Of a stretch of 64,000 nucleotides of DNA, positions 43,230-51,925 are shown piece after piece. Origin of the DNA: an uncultured Oscillospiraceae bacterium (GTDB lineage Bacteria; Bacillota; Clostridia; Oscillospirales; Oscillospiraceae). Location: NCBI GenBank assembly GCA_910585735.1, contig CAJUEU010000004.1, positions 15,430-79,429 of the forward strand, in the 5' to 3' direction. How positions within the stretch are numbered: the stretch's first letter is position 1; each line of letters begins with the position of its first letter. Position numbers and translations under genes: made by a program. The notes under the pieces were generated by a model, which was not told the DNA's origin, made no database searches, and saw only the letters and a program-made list of their open reading frames with translations.

Positions 43230-43273
43230 GGGACGCCTCCTCATATGCTTATTGGGGGGCCAGCATTCGGTCT

Positions 43274-44296
43274 CTACATAAGGTGCTCTTCTACGATGTG
43301 GGCGAAGGGGGCAAAGGCGCTTGGAACCGAATAGCTCTCGGCCAGGGCCCGGCGGTCGGCCCAGACCCAGCCTTCCGGGAGTGCCTCCGTCGTTGCCTCC
43401 AGGGCATAGGCCGTCATGCGCCACTCGATATGGCTAAAAATGTGCTTGCCTGTTGCCGCAAATTCCGGCTCCCCTTCCACCGGGCAGGACCAGGGCGAAA
43501 GCTCATTGGGATACTCCCACAGCCCGGCCAGCAGCCCTTTTGGGGACCGCTTCCGTAGGGCTACCTTCCCTTCCTTAAAAATGAGATATACCGTCCGCTC
43601 CTCCACCTTTCTGCCTTTTTTGGGCGGCTTTACCGGGAGCTCCAGGGCGGTCCCCTCCCGCCGGGCGGCGCAGAAGCCGGCGGCGGGACATTGCTCACAG
43701 AGAGGGGTCCCGTTGGGAAGGCAGACTGTGGCCCCAAGCTCCATAAGGGCCTGGTTAAAATCCCCGGGACAGTTCAGGGGCATGACGGAGCGAAGCGCGG
43801 CGGTGAGAGTCTTTTTGGTTTCAGGCTTTGTCACGTCGGAGTGAAGGTCAGTGAGGCGGGAGACCACCCGGAGGACGTTGCCGTCCACGGCGGGCTCAGG
43901 AATTCCAAAAGCGATGGAGGAGATAGCCCCGGCGGTATAGTCCCCCACTCCGGGAAGGGCACGGATGGCGGCGTAAGAATGGGGGAACTCCCCGCCGTAC
44001 TCTTCGGAGATCACCTGGGCCGCCTTCTGGAGATTACGGGCCCGGGAGTAATAGCCCAGTCCCTGCCACAGCTTCATCAGCGTATCCTCGGAACATTGGG
44101 CCAGAGCTTCCACCGTAGGGAGGACCGCCAGGAAACGGCGGTAATGATCCAGCACGGCGGTCACCCGGGTCTGCTGCAGCATGATCTCAGAGACCCATAC
44201 ATGGTAAGGGGTAGGGTCACTCCGCCAGGGAAGGACCCGGGCATTTTCCCGGTACCATTCCAGCAGCGGTACCGGCAGCTTTTCCAGCTCGTTCAT
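43274..44296 (-). CDS. mutY: Adenine DNA glycosylase
   Basis: Removes adenine mispaired with 8-oxoguanine. It has 340 residues. The helix-hairpin-helix is LPGVGDYTAGAI with the catalytic Asp in VDGNVLRV. The [4Fe-4S] cluster ligands are C-x6-C-x2-C-x5-C around TPLCEQCPAAGFC. A C-terminal NUDIX-like domain (about 225-335) recognises 8-oxoguanine. GGGGGG precedes the ATG. It lies directly upstream of uvrC. Confidence 0.95.
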   Translation of the reverse strand: MNELEKLPVPLLEWYRENARVLPWRSDPTPYHVWVSEIMLQQTRVTAVLDHYRRFLAVLPTVEALAQCSEDTLMKLWQGLGYYSRARNLQKAAQVISEEYGGEFPHSYAAIRALPGVGDYTAGAISSIAFGIPEPAVDGNVLRVVSRLTDLHSDVTKPETKKTLTAALRSVMPLNCPGDFNQALMELGATVCLPNGTPLCEQCPAAGFCAARREGTALELPVKPPKKGRKVEERTVYLIFKEGKVALRKRSPKGLLAGLWEYPNELSPWSCPVEGEPEFAATGKHIFSHIEWRMTAYALEATTEALPEGWVWADRRALAESYSVPSAFAPFAHIVEEHLM

Positions 44297-44410
44297 TCCC
44301 CATCCCCCCTTTCTTTTTTCTCATTATAAGGGTTTTGGGGGAAAATTGCAATCGCCCAAAAAAGGCTTTCGATTTCTCTCTATTTTCTTTCAGGATCTTC
44401 TCTTTTGCTC

Positions 44411-44439
44411 TTGCTTTTATTTCCCTTTTGTGGTATGGT
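44411..44439 (+). promoter_or_regulatory. Promoter of the tandem reductase gene
   Basis: TTGCTT (44411-44416) and TATGGT (44434-44439), 17-bp spacer. Spacer and downstream bases closely resemble the promoter of the second reductase at 48657-48685: both contain TTCC, a TTTT run, TGGTA at the -10, and then TTGT, AGGA, GT. Confidence 0.65.
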
Positions 44440-44501
44440 TTGTTAGGACGTGGACAAAGTTTGACTGGTCCGCAAAAATATGAAAAGAAGGAGAAAAAGC
44501 C

Positions 44502-47500
44502 ATGAAAAAGAAGCTACTCGCACTTACCCTTGCTCTGGTCATGGTTCTCGGTCTGGCCTCCGCGGCATTCGCCTCTGAGTACACCGTGACCGAGGGCGAC
44601 AGCTTGTGGAAGATCGCCAAGGAACAGCTTGGCGACGGAAGCAAGTGGAACGAGATCTACGAAGCCAACAAAGACACCGTCAAAAACCCCAACGTCATCT
44701 ATGTGGGGCAGAAGCTGAACATTCCTGACGGCCAGGACACCCAGCCCGTGGTGACCCCCGAGCCTGAGGTGACCCCCGGGCCTGAGGCCCCCACGTCGGT
44801 GACCGCCACCGGCGAGGGTGACGGCTTTGGCGGTCCTCTGACCGTGAGCGTCACCCTCTCGGCCGACAAGAAGACCATCGAGGCCATCACCATCGGTGAA
44901 AACGGCGAGACCCCCAGCATCGGCGGCAAGGCCATGGAGCTGCTCAAGGCTTCCATTCTGGAGGGGCAGACCGTGGAGCTGGACGCCATCTCGGGCGCCA
45001 CTCTGGCCTCCGACGGCTTCCTGGCCGCTGTGAAAGCAGCCATCGAGGCTGCCGGCGGCAGCCTCAGCGACTTCCAGAAGGAGCTGGAAGTCGACACCAC
45101 CGACAAGGTCCTGGACGTTGACGTGGTGGTCGTGGGCGCCGGCGGTGCCGGTATGACCGCTGCCATCACCGCTGCCCAGGCCGGTAAGAAGGTTGTCGTT
45201 CTGGAGAAGACCGCTATGGTGGGCGGCAACACCGTCAAGTCCACCGGCGGTATGAACGCCGCCGACACCCAGTGGCAGGACAGCTATGACTTCACCCGTG
45301 AGGCCGGTATCCTGGCCACCCTGAAGAGCGCCGAGGCTTATCCCGCCCTGGCCGAGCTGGCCGCCGCCGTCCAGAAGGAATACGAGGACTGGAAGGCCGC
45401 TGGAGCTGAGGGCTACTTCGACTCCGTCAACCTGTTCATGCTGGACACCATGGTGGGCGGCCACGGCATCAACAACCTCGAGCTGGTCAAGGTCCTGGCT
45501 GAGAATTCCGCCGCCGGTATCGACTGGCTGGAGAGCGTGGGCGGCACCTTGCACGACGTTTCCTCCCTGGGCGGCGCTTCGGTAAACCGCTGCCACCGGC
45601 CCGTGAACGCCGAAGGCAAGTCCGTCCCCGTGGGATCCTATCTGGTGCCCGTTCTGGAGAAGGCCTGTGCCGACAACGGCGTGGAGATCATTTTCAACGC
45701 CCCCGCCACCGAGCTCCTTATGGAGAACGGCAAGGCCGTCGGCGTGAAGGCTGAAGGCTACACCGTCAACGCCAAGAGCGTGGTGCTGGCTACCGGCGGC
45801 TTCGGCGGCAACCTGGAGATGGTGGCCGAGATCAAGCCTGACCTGAAGGGCTTTGTCACCACCAACGCCCCCGGCTGCACCGGCGACGGCATTGCGATGG
45901 CTCAGGCCGTTGGCGCCGGCGTGGTGGACATGGACCAGATCCAGATCCACCCCACCGTGGAGCAGAAAACCTCCGCCCTCATCACTGAGGGCATCCGCGG
46001 CGACGGCGCGATCCTGGTCAACCAGGAGGGCCTCCGTTTCTGCAACGACACCGGCACCCGTGACGCCGTCTCGGCCGCCGAGCTGGCCCAGACCGGCGGC
46101 TACGCCTACCTCATCATCGATCAGCAGATGATGGACAATTCCGCCACCTATCAGGGCTACATCAAGAAGGGCTTTACCGTCCAGGGCGAGACCTACGCTG
46201 AGCTGGCTGAGGCCATCGGCGTACCCGCCGACGCCTTCGAGGCCACCATGGCCAAGTGGAACCAGGCCGTGGCCGACCAGAAGGACGAAGAGTTCGGCCG
46301 TACCGACTTCAAGGTCACTCTGGATCACGCCCCCTACTACGCCATCAAGATCGCCCCCGGCATCCACCATACCATGGGCGGCGTGAAAATCAACACCGAG
46401 ACCCAGGTCCTCACCGCTGACGGCACCACCATCCCCGGCCTGTTCGCGGCTGGCGAGGTCACCGGCGGCGTCCACGGCGGCAACCGCCTGGGCGGCAACG
46501 CTGTGGCCGACATCGTGGTCTTCGGTCAGATCGCCGGTAAGAACGCCGCCGATCCTGATTCCCTGGCTCAGGTCTACACTGGAACCTCCACTGGCGCCAA
46601 GGGCCCCGTCACCGTGGCCCTCACCGTTCAGAACGGCAAGATCCTGGACGCCGCCGTGACCAAAACTTCTGAGACCGTAGGCGTGGCCGACGTGGCTCTT
46701 GCCCGTATCCCCGCGCAGATCGTGGAGCATCAGACCATCACTCTGGACGCCGTGACCGGCGCCACTCTGACCTCCAACGCCATCATGCGGGCGGCCAACT
46801 CCGCCGCCCGTACCGCCGGGCTGGATATGGACGCGCTGAAAGCAAACGCTTACCACGCTCAGCCCGGCGCTGACGAGACCTGGGACACTGAGATCCTGGT
46901 CATCGGCGGTGGCGGCGCCGGCCTCTCGGCCGCCATCTCGGCTGCCCAAAACGGCGCCAAGGTCACCCTGATCGAGAAGGCCGCTGTCCTAGGCGGCAAC
47001 TCCTTCCACGCCGGCGGTGCCTTCAACGCTGTGGATCCTGAGGCCCAGTCCTCCATGATCCTGACTCCCGCTTTGAAGAACGCTCTGGACAGCTACCTGG
47101 CTCAGACCAAAGACAGCCCCGAGCTTCATTTTGACCTGTTCCCCGAGTGGGTCCCCGTACTGGAGGACCTGCAGAAGGAGATCCGCGCGTTCTATGCCGC
47201 CAACGAGGGGAAGACCCCCGGCGTGGATATGCCCGGCTTTGACTCCATCAACCTGGCCATGTGGCACATGTATATCGGCGGTCTCCGGGAGATGACCGAC
47301 GGCACCTGGACCGCCTCCAACGTTGAACTGGCCCGCAGCCTGGCCTCCAACGGCCTGGACGCTTACAACTGGCTGGGCACCCTGGGCGTGGGCGGCGTTA
47401 CCTCCGGCAACGGCACCCAGTTGTCCACCGTTTTGGGCGCCATGTGGCCCCGGACCCACCATTATTCTGCCGGAACCGGCCTCATCGCCCCCCTGCGTGA

Positions 47501-48494
47501 GACCGCCGAGAAGGCCGGTGTGATCATCTACACCGAAACCGCCGGAAAGACCCTGATCACCAAGGACGGCCAGGTCGTGGGAGCCACCGCCGAGAAGGCC
47601 GACGGCACCAAGATCACCGTCAACACCACCACGGGCGTCATTCTGGCCTCCGGCGGCTACTGTGCCAACCCCGCCATGGTCAAGGAATATGATCAGTACT
47701 GGGGCGACGACCTGACCTCCACCACTCTCTCTACCAATGCCGGCACCAACACCGGCGACGGTATTGTGATGGCGATGGACATTGGCGCCGCCACCCGCGA
47801 TCTGGGTGTGGCCCAGATGATGCCCTCCTCCTCCGCCACCCGCGGCACCATGACTCACGGCATGTGGGGCTCTGCCGAGTCCCAGCTTTGGATCGGTGCC
47901 GACGGCAAGCGGATCGTCAACGAGTACGCCGAGCGTGACGTGCTGGCCAAGGCCGGTCTCGCTGAGAAGGACGGTATTTTCTACATCATCTGCGCCGGCT
48001 TCGGTGAGCCCGCTCAGGGCCTCCCCTCCTCCTTCGCCAACATGTATCCGGATGACATGTGGTATGGCTCCACTCTGGCCGAACTGGCCGAGGCCACCAA
48101 GACCTCCAAGGGCGGCGCCACCTCCTCCTTCACCGAGGAGCAGCTCCGTGAGGTCATCGAGACCTACAACAAGTACGTTGAGGATCAGTACGATCCTGAC
48201 TTCGGCAAGGAGAACCTGGCTGGCCGTATTGACCTGGAGGCGATTGAAAGCAATCCCAACGTGGGCATCACCATCAGCCCCCGTCGTCCCTCCCTGCACC
48301 ACACCATGGGCGGCGTGGTCATCAACACCAGCACCGAGGTCCTCAACACTGAGGGCAATGTGATCCCCGGCCTGTGGGCCGCAGGCGAGGTCACCGGCGG
48401 TGTCCACGCTGGTAACCGCCTGGGCGGCAACGCCGTGGCTGACATCTTCACCCACGGCCGCATCGCCGGCGCTCAGGCTGCCGCCGCGAAATAA
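44502..48494 (+). CDS. Secreted LysM double flavin reductase: LysM-FMN_bind-FAD-FMN_bind-FAD
   Basis: A 1330-residue exported reductase of the fumarate reductase/UrdA superfamily. The signal peptide ends at AFA (about 25), and LysM at 27-72 binds peptidoglycan. FMN_bind 1 (about 97-185) has SGAT with acceptor Thr167. FAD_binding_2 domain 1 (about 205-690) has the GAGGAG dinucleotide motif, GTRDAVS, HHTMGG (His622-623) and GNRLGGNA. FMN_bind 2 (about 692-785) has TGAT with Thr755. FAD domain 2 (about 795-1330) has GGGGAG at 802-807, AERD, HHTMGG (His1266-1267) and GNRLGGNA. All fumarate-reductase-type catalytic landmarks are kept in both halves. FMN should be attached by ApbE. Substrates are probably unsaturated acids; domain 1 is the more fumarate-like. 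The strong codon bias suggests high expression. Confidence 0.93.
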   Translation: MKKKLLALTLALVMVLGLASAAFASEYTVTEGDSLWKIAKEQLGDGSKWNEIYEANKDTVKNPNVIYVGQKLNIPDGQDTQPVVTPEPEVTPGPEAPTSVTATGEGDGFGGPLTVSVTLSADKKTIEAITIGENGETPSIGGKAMELLKASILEGQTVELDAISGATLASDGFLAAVKAAIEAAGGSLSDFQKELEVDTTDKVLDVDVVVVGAGGAGMTAAITAAQAGKKVVVLEKTAMVGGNTVKSTGGMNAADTQWQDSYDFTREAGILATLKSAEAYPALAELAAAVQKEYEDWKAAGAEGYFDSVNLFMLDTMVGGHGINNLELVKVLAENSAAGIDWLESVGGTLHDVSSLGGASVNRCHRPVNAEGKSVPVGSYLVPVLEKACADNGVEIIFNAPATELLMENGKAVGVKAEGYTVNAKSVVLATGGFGGNLEMVAEIKPDLKGFVTTNAPGCTGDGIAMAQAVGAGVVDMDQIQIHPTVEQKTSALITEGIRGDGAILVNQEGLRFCNDTGTRDAVSAAELAQTGGYAYLIIDQQMMDNSATYQGYIKKGFTVQGETYAELAEAIGVPADAFEATMAKWNQAVADQKDEEFGRTDFKVTLDHAPYYAIKIAPGIHHTMGGVKINTETQVLTADGTTIPGLFAAGEVTGGVHGGNRLGGNAVADIVVFGQIAGKNAADPDSLAQVYTGTSTGAKGPVTVALTVQNGKILDAAVTKTSETVGVADVALARIPAQIVEHQTITLDAVTGATLTSNAIMRAANSAARTAGLDMDALKANAYHAQPGADETWDTEILVIGGGGAGLSAAISAAQNGAKVTLIEKAAVLGGNSFHAGGAFNAVDPEAQSSMILTPALKNALDSYLAQTKDSPELHFDLFPEWVPVLEDLQKEIRAFYAANEGKTPGVDMPGFDSINLAMWHMYIGGLREMTDGTWTASNVELARSLASNGLDAYNWLGTLGVGGVTSGNGTQLSTVLGAMWPRTHHYSAGTGLIAPLRETAEKAGVIIYTETAGKTLITKDGQVVGATAEKADGTKITVNTTTGVILASGGYCANPAMVKEYDQYWGDDLTSTTLSTNAGTNTGDGIVMAMDIGAATRDLGVAQMMPSSSATRGTMTHGMWGSAESQLWIGADGKRIVNEYAERDVLAKAGLAEKDGIFYIICAGFGEPAQGLPSSFANMYPDDMWYGSTLAELAEATKTSKGGATSSFTEEQLREVIETYNKYVEDQYDPDFGKENLAGRIDLEAIESNPNVGITISPRRPSLHHTMGGVVINTSTEVLNTEGNVIPGLWAAGEVTGGVHAGNRLGGNAVADIFTHGRIAGAQAAAAK

Positions 48495-48520
48495 GTCCGT
48501 ACATCAGAATCATATCCCAT

Positions 48521-48565
48521 AAAAACCACGGAGAACTGTCCATCAGACAGTTCTCCGTGGTTTTT
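48521..48565 (+). terminator. Terminator of the tandem reductase gene
   Basis: A perfect 20-bp stem with a 5-nt CATCA loop; arms begin AAAAACCACGG and end CCGTGGTTTTT. It lies 26 bp past the stop codon. Confidence 0.93.
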
Positions 48566-48656
48566 GCTTCAAAAGGCGACCTGGTTCCCCTTTTTTCACT
48601 TATCTCTCTTTCCTTTTCATTTATCTCTCCTCTTTCCCAATTCCGCCTGTTTTCCC

Positions 48657-48685
48657 TTGCGTCAAATTCCATTTTATGGTACTAT
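48657..48685 (+). promoter_or_regulatory. Promoter of the second reductase gene
   Basis: TTGCGT (48657-48662) and TACTAT (48680-48685), 17-bp spacer, 66 bp before the start codon. It is similar base by base to the promoter at 44411-44439. Confidence 0.65.
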
Positions 48686-48751
48686 TTGTCAGGATGTTTG
48701 CAATGTGTGTTTTTTCTGCATCCAACATTTTATGGAAAGGAAGTTCAGATC

Positions 48752-51019
48752 ATGAAAAGAAAGTTACTCGCGCTTACCCTCGCCCTGATCATGGTCCTTG
48801 GCCTGGCTTCAACGGCGTTTGCCGCTGAATACACCGTGGCCGGGGGCGACAGCTTGTGGAAGATCGCCAAGGAACAGCTTGGCGACGGAAACAAGTGGAC
48901 CGAGATCTACGAAGCCAACAAGGATACCATCAAAAATCCCAGCCTCATCTACGTGGGACAGAAGCTGAACATCCCCGACGGCCAGCCGGCGGAGTCCGCT
49001 CAGCCTGTCGAGTCCGCCCAGCCGGTGGAATCGGCCCAGCCCTCTGTGGCCCAGGTCTATACCGGCTCCTCGGTGGGTATGCAGGGTCCCCTCACCGTGG
49101 CCATGACCGTGCAGGACGGCAAGATCCTCAAGGTAGAGGTCACCGAAAGCAAGGAGACCTCCTACCTGGCTGACGTTGCTATGGAGCGTATCCCCGCCCA
49201 GATGGTGGAGCATCAGACCATCAGCGTGGATACGGTCACCGGCGCGACCATGGCCTCCAACGCCATCATGCGGGCGGCCAACGCCGCCGCCAAGGCCGCC
49301 GGCCTGGATACCACCGCCCTTCGGGCCAACGCCTATCACGCACAGCCCGGTCCTGCCGAGACTTGGGACACTGACGTGCTGGTCGTTGGCGGCGGCGGAG
49401 CCGGCCTTTCGGCTGCCATTTCCGCGGCCCAAAACGGCGCCAAGGTCATCCTCATTGAAAAGAGCTCCTTCCTGGGCGGCAACACCTTTATGGCGGGCGG
49501 TGCCTTCAACGCCGTGGATCCTGAGGCGCAGGCCACCCGGATCCTGAGCCAGTCCGAGAAGAAAACTCTGGACGGCTATCTGGCTCTGACCAAGGAGGAC
49601 GAGGCCCTCCACTTCGACCAGTTCCCCGAGTGGGCCGAGGTCCTGGACCAGCTCCAGGCCGATATCAAGGCCTTCTATGCCGCCAACGAGGGTAAGACCC
49701 CTGAGAAGGATATGCCCGGCTTTGACTCCATCGCCCTCCATATGTGGCATATCTACACCGGCGGCCTGCGCCAGATGACCGACGGCACCTGGACCGCTTC
49801 CAACATTGATCTGGCCCGTACTCTGGCCGAGGGCGCTCTGGACGCGTATGAGTGGACCGGCACCCTGGGCTCCGTCAAGACCCTTTCCCGGGCCAACGCT
49901 CCCCTGTCCACTGTTCTGGGCGCTATGTGGCAGCGGACCCACACCCATCCCACCAAGGAAGTCCGCATCCTGGACCTGAAGAACGCCGCTGAGAAGGAAG
50001 GCGTGGTCATCTATACCGAGACCGCCGGTACCGAGCTTATCCAGGACGCCAACGGCAGGATCATCGGCGCCAAAGCCCAGAAGGCGGACGGCACTCCCAT
50101 CACCGTCAACACCGCCAAGGGCGTCATTCTGGCTTCCGGCGGCTACTGCGCCAATCCCGCTATGGTCAAGGAGTACGATCAGTACTGGGGCGATAACCTC
50201 TCCGCCACCACCCTTTCCACCAATGCGGGCACCAACACCGGCGACGGCATCGTCATGGCCATGGCCATCGGCGCCGACACCGTAGACCTGGGCGTTTCTC
50301 AGATGATGCCCTCCTCCTCCCCCCTGAAGGGCACCATGACCGACGGCATCTGGGCCGACGCTGCCGAGCAGCTTTGGATCGGCGCCGACGGAAAGCGGTT
50401 CGTCAATGAGTACGCCGAGCGTGACGTGCTGGCCAAGGCCTCCATGGAGCAGCCCGACGGTATCTTCTACATCATCTACGCCGGCAGCGCCATGCGCAGC
50501 GGCACCGACAAGTGCCAGGGCACCAGCTACACCGCCGGCGGCATGGGCGGCACCGTCCAGGCCATGGTGGAAGGCGGCCACATCTGGTACGGCAAGGACC
50601 TGAAGGAGCTGGCCGAGGCCACCAAGACTCCCGCCGGCGGCGCTACCTCCTCCTTCACCGAGGAGCAGCTCCGCGCCGTCATCGAGCAGTACAACAGCTA
50701 CGTGCTTGCCCAGAACGATCCCGACTTCGGGAAGGAGAATCTGAAGGGCTACATTGACCTGGAGTACATTGAGAGCCACGACGATGTGGGCATCTGCATC
50801 AGCCCCCGTAAAGCCTCCCTGCACCACACCATGGGCGGCGTGAAGATCAACACCAGCGCCGAGGTCCTGGACACCGAGGGCAATACCATCTCCGGCCTGT
50901 GGGCCGCGGGCGAGGTCGCCGGCGGTGTCCATGCAGGCAACCGCCTGGGCGGCAACGCCATTGCCGATATCTTTACCTTCGGCCAGATCGCCGGCGAGAG
51001 CGCCGCTGCCGCGAAATAA
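48752..51019 (+). CDS. Secreted LysM flavin reductase: LysM-FMN_bind-FAD_binding_2
   Basis: A 755-residue exported reductase, paralog of the second half of the upstream protein. The signal peptide ends at AFAA, and LysM (27-72) is nearly identical to that of the neighbour. A QPVESA-repeat linker and an FMN_bind domain follow, with TGAT and acceptor Thr166. FAD_binding_2 (about 205-755) has GGGGAG, NEYAERDVL, HHTMGG and GNRLGGNA. The active-site neighbourhood matches FAD domain 2 of the neighbour (GTWTASN, STVLGAMW) rather than domain 1, so the two probably share a substrate type. The ATG at 48752 follows AAAGGAAG. It has its own promoter and terminator. Covalent FMN loading by ApbE is inferred. 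Confidence 0.93.
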   Translation: MKRKLLALTLALIMVLGLASTAFAAEYTVAGGDSLWKIAKEQLGDGNKWTEIYEANKDTIKNPSLIYVGQKLNIPDGQPAESAQPVESAQPVESAQPSVAQVYTGSSVGMQGPLTVAMTVQDGKILKVEVTESKETSYLADVAMERIPAQMVEHQTISVDTVTGATMASNAIMRAANAAAKAAGLDTTALRANAYHAQPGPAETWDTDVLVVGGGGAGLSAAISAAQNGAKVILIEKSSFLGGNTFMAGGAFNAVDPEAQATRILSQSEKKTLDGYLALTKEDEALHFDQFPEWAEVLDQLQADIKAFYAANEGKTPEKDMPGFDSIALHMWHIYTGGLRQMTDGTWTASNIDLARTLAEGALDAYEWTGTLGSVKTLSRANAPLSTVLGAMWQRTHTHPTKEVRILDLKNAAEKEGVVIYTETAGTELIQDANGRIIGAKAQKADGTPITVNTAKGVILASGGYCANPAMVKEYDQYWGDNLSATTLSTNAGTNTGDGIVMAMAIGADTVDLGVSQMMPSSSPLKGTMTDGIWADAAEQLWIGADGKRFVNEYAERDVLAKASMEQPDGIFYIIYAGSAMRSGTDKCQGTSYTAGGMGGTVQAMVEGGHIWYGKDLKELAEATKTPAGGATSSFTEEQLRAVIEQYNSYVLAQNDPDFGKENLKGYIDLEYIESHDDVGICISPRKASLHHTMGGVKINTSAEVLDTEGNTISGLWAAGEVAGGVHAGNRLGGNAIADIFTFGQIAGESAAAAK

Positions 51020-51041
51020 GGTTCCCCGTAAACAGCAGAAG

Positions 51042-51076
51042 GGCCCCGGATCCTTGTTGGATCCGGGGCCTTTTTT
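51042..51076 (+). terminator. Terminator of the second reductase gene
   Basis: A perfect 12-bp stem, GGCCCCGGATCC and complement, with a TTGTT loop, followed by TTTTTT. Confidence 0.93.
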
Positions 51077-51148
51077 ACGTCCTTAATTCCATTGAGACAG
51101 CTATTATGGCCGGAAGCCTTGTCCTTCCAGCCACGGGCGGATACACCG

Positions 51149-51913
51149 TCAATCTCCGTGGGCCTTCTTGTCCCGGGCATAGATGTGCTTCACGCCGGGG
51201 GCACTGGTGGCACGGGCGTCGATCTCAAAGCGGTCAATGGACTTCACCATCGTGGTCAGCTTTTCAAAACCATAGTTCCGGGGATCGAAGTCGGGCTGAC
51301 GGCGGGGAAGCAGGTTCCCCAACTCTCCCATAAATGCCCAGCCCTCCTCGTCGGACACATCCTGAATGGTGGCGGCAATGAGAGACACCACCTCATCGGG
51401 CACCTGCTTTCTGACCTTGGCGGCGGGAGCGGCCTTGGACTCCTTCTCCCTGTCTCCTGTCTGCTGGGTCTCCTTGCCCCGGAGGACCTCCACATAGATG
51501 AATTTGTCGCAGGCCGCGATAAAAGGAGTGGGGGTCTTCCTCTCCCCAATGCCATAGACCACTTTCCCCGACTCCCGAAGCCGCAGGGCCAGGCGGGTGA
51601 AATCCGAGTCGCTGGACACCAGCACAAAGCCGTCTACCGGCTGGGAATAGAGGATGTCCATGGCGTCGATGATCATGGCCGAGTCGGTGGAGTTTTTCCC
51701 GGTGGTATAGCTGTACTGCTGCACCGGGATGAGCGCGTTGGACAAAAGCAGGGGCTTCCAGGAGTCCATGTTGTTCATGGCCCAGTCCCCATAGATCCGC
51801 TTGATGGTGGGGGTGCCGTATTTCACGCACTCCTCCATGATCTCCTTGATGGCGGTGCGGGGCGCGTTGTCTCCGTCAATGAGCACGGCCAGCCGGCGGT
51901 CAAGAGCCTCCAT
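51149..51913 (-). CDS. NYN (PIN-like) nuclease-like protein with OST-HTH/LOTUS domain
   Basis: A 254-residue cytosolic protein. The NYN domain (about 8-150) carries the acidic residues of the family in LIDGDNAP, STDSAMIIDAMD and LVSSDSDFTRLA. These form the metal site of PIN-like ribonucleases. A basic linker (about 155-175) is followed by an OST-HTH/LOTUS domain (about 180-245, ending FEKLTTMVKSIDRFEID), which binds RNA. Such NYN-LOTUS proteins are thought to act on RNA; targets are unknown. AGGAGG precedes the ATG. It is the third gene of an operon with the nucleotidyltransferase and the M55 peptidase, 12 bp after the latter. Confidence 0.9.
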   Translation of the reverse strand: MEALDRRLAVLIDGDNAPRTAIKEIMEECVKYGTPTIKRIYGDWAMNNMDSWKPLLLSNALIPVQQYSYTTGKNSTDSAMIIDAMDILYSQPVDGFVLVSSDSDFTRLALRLRESGKVVYGIGERKTPTPFIAACDKFIYVEVLRGKETQQTGDREKESKAAPAAKVRKQVPDEVVSLIAATIQDVSDEEGWAFMGELGNLLPRRQPDFDPRNYGFEKLTTMVKSIDRFEIDARATSAPGVKHIYARDKKAHGD

Positions 51914-51925
51914 GGCGTTCCCTCC

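Noticed and set aside
44514..50932. Very long open frames (about 490 to 810 codons) on the minus strand opposite both reductase genes.
   Set aside because: They mirror the strong codon bias of the reductases, are Gly/His/Val-rich with no recognisable motif, and lack promoters and sensible ribosome sites.
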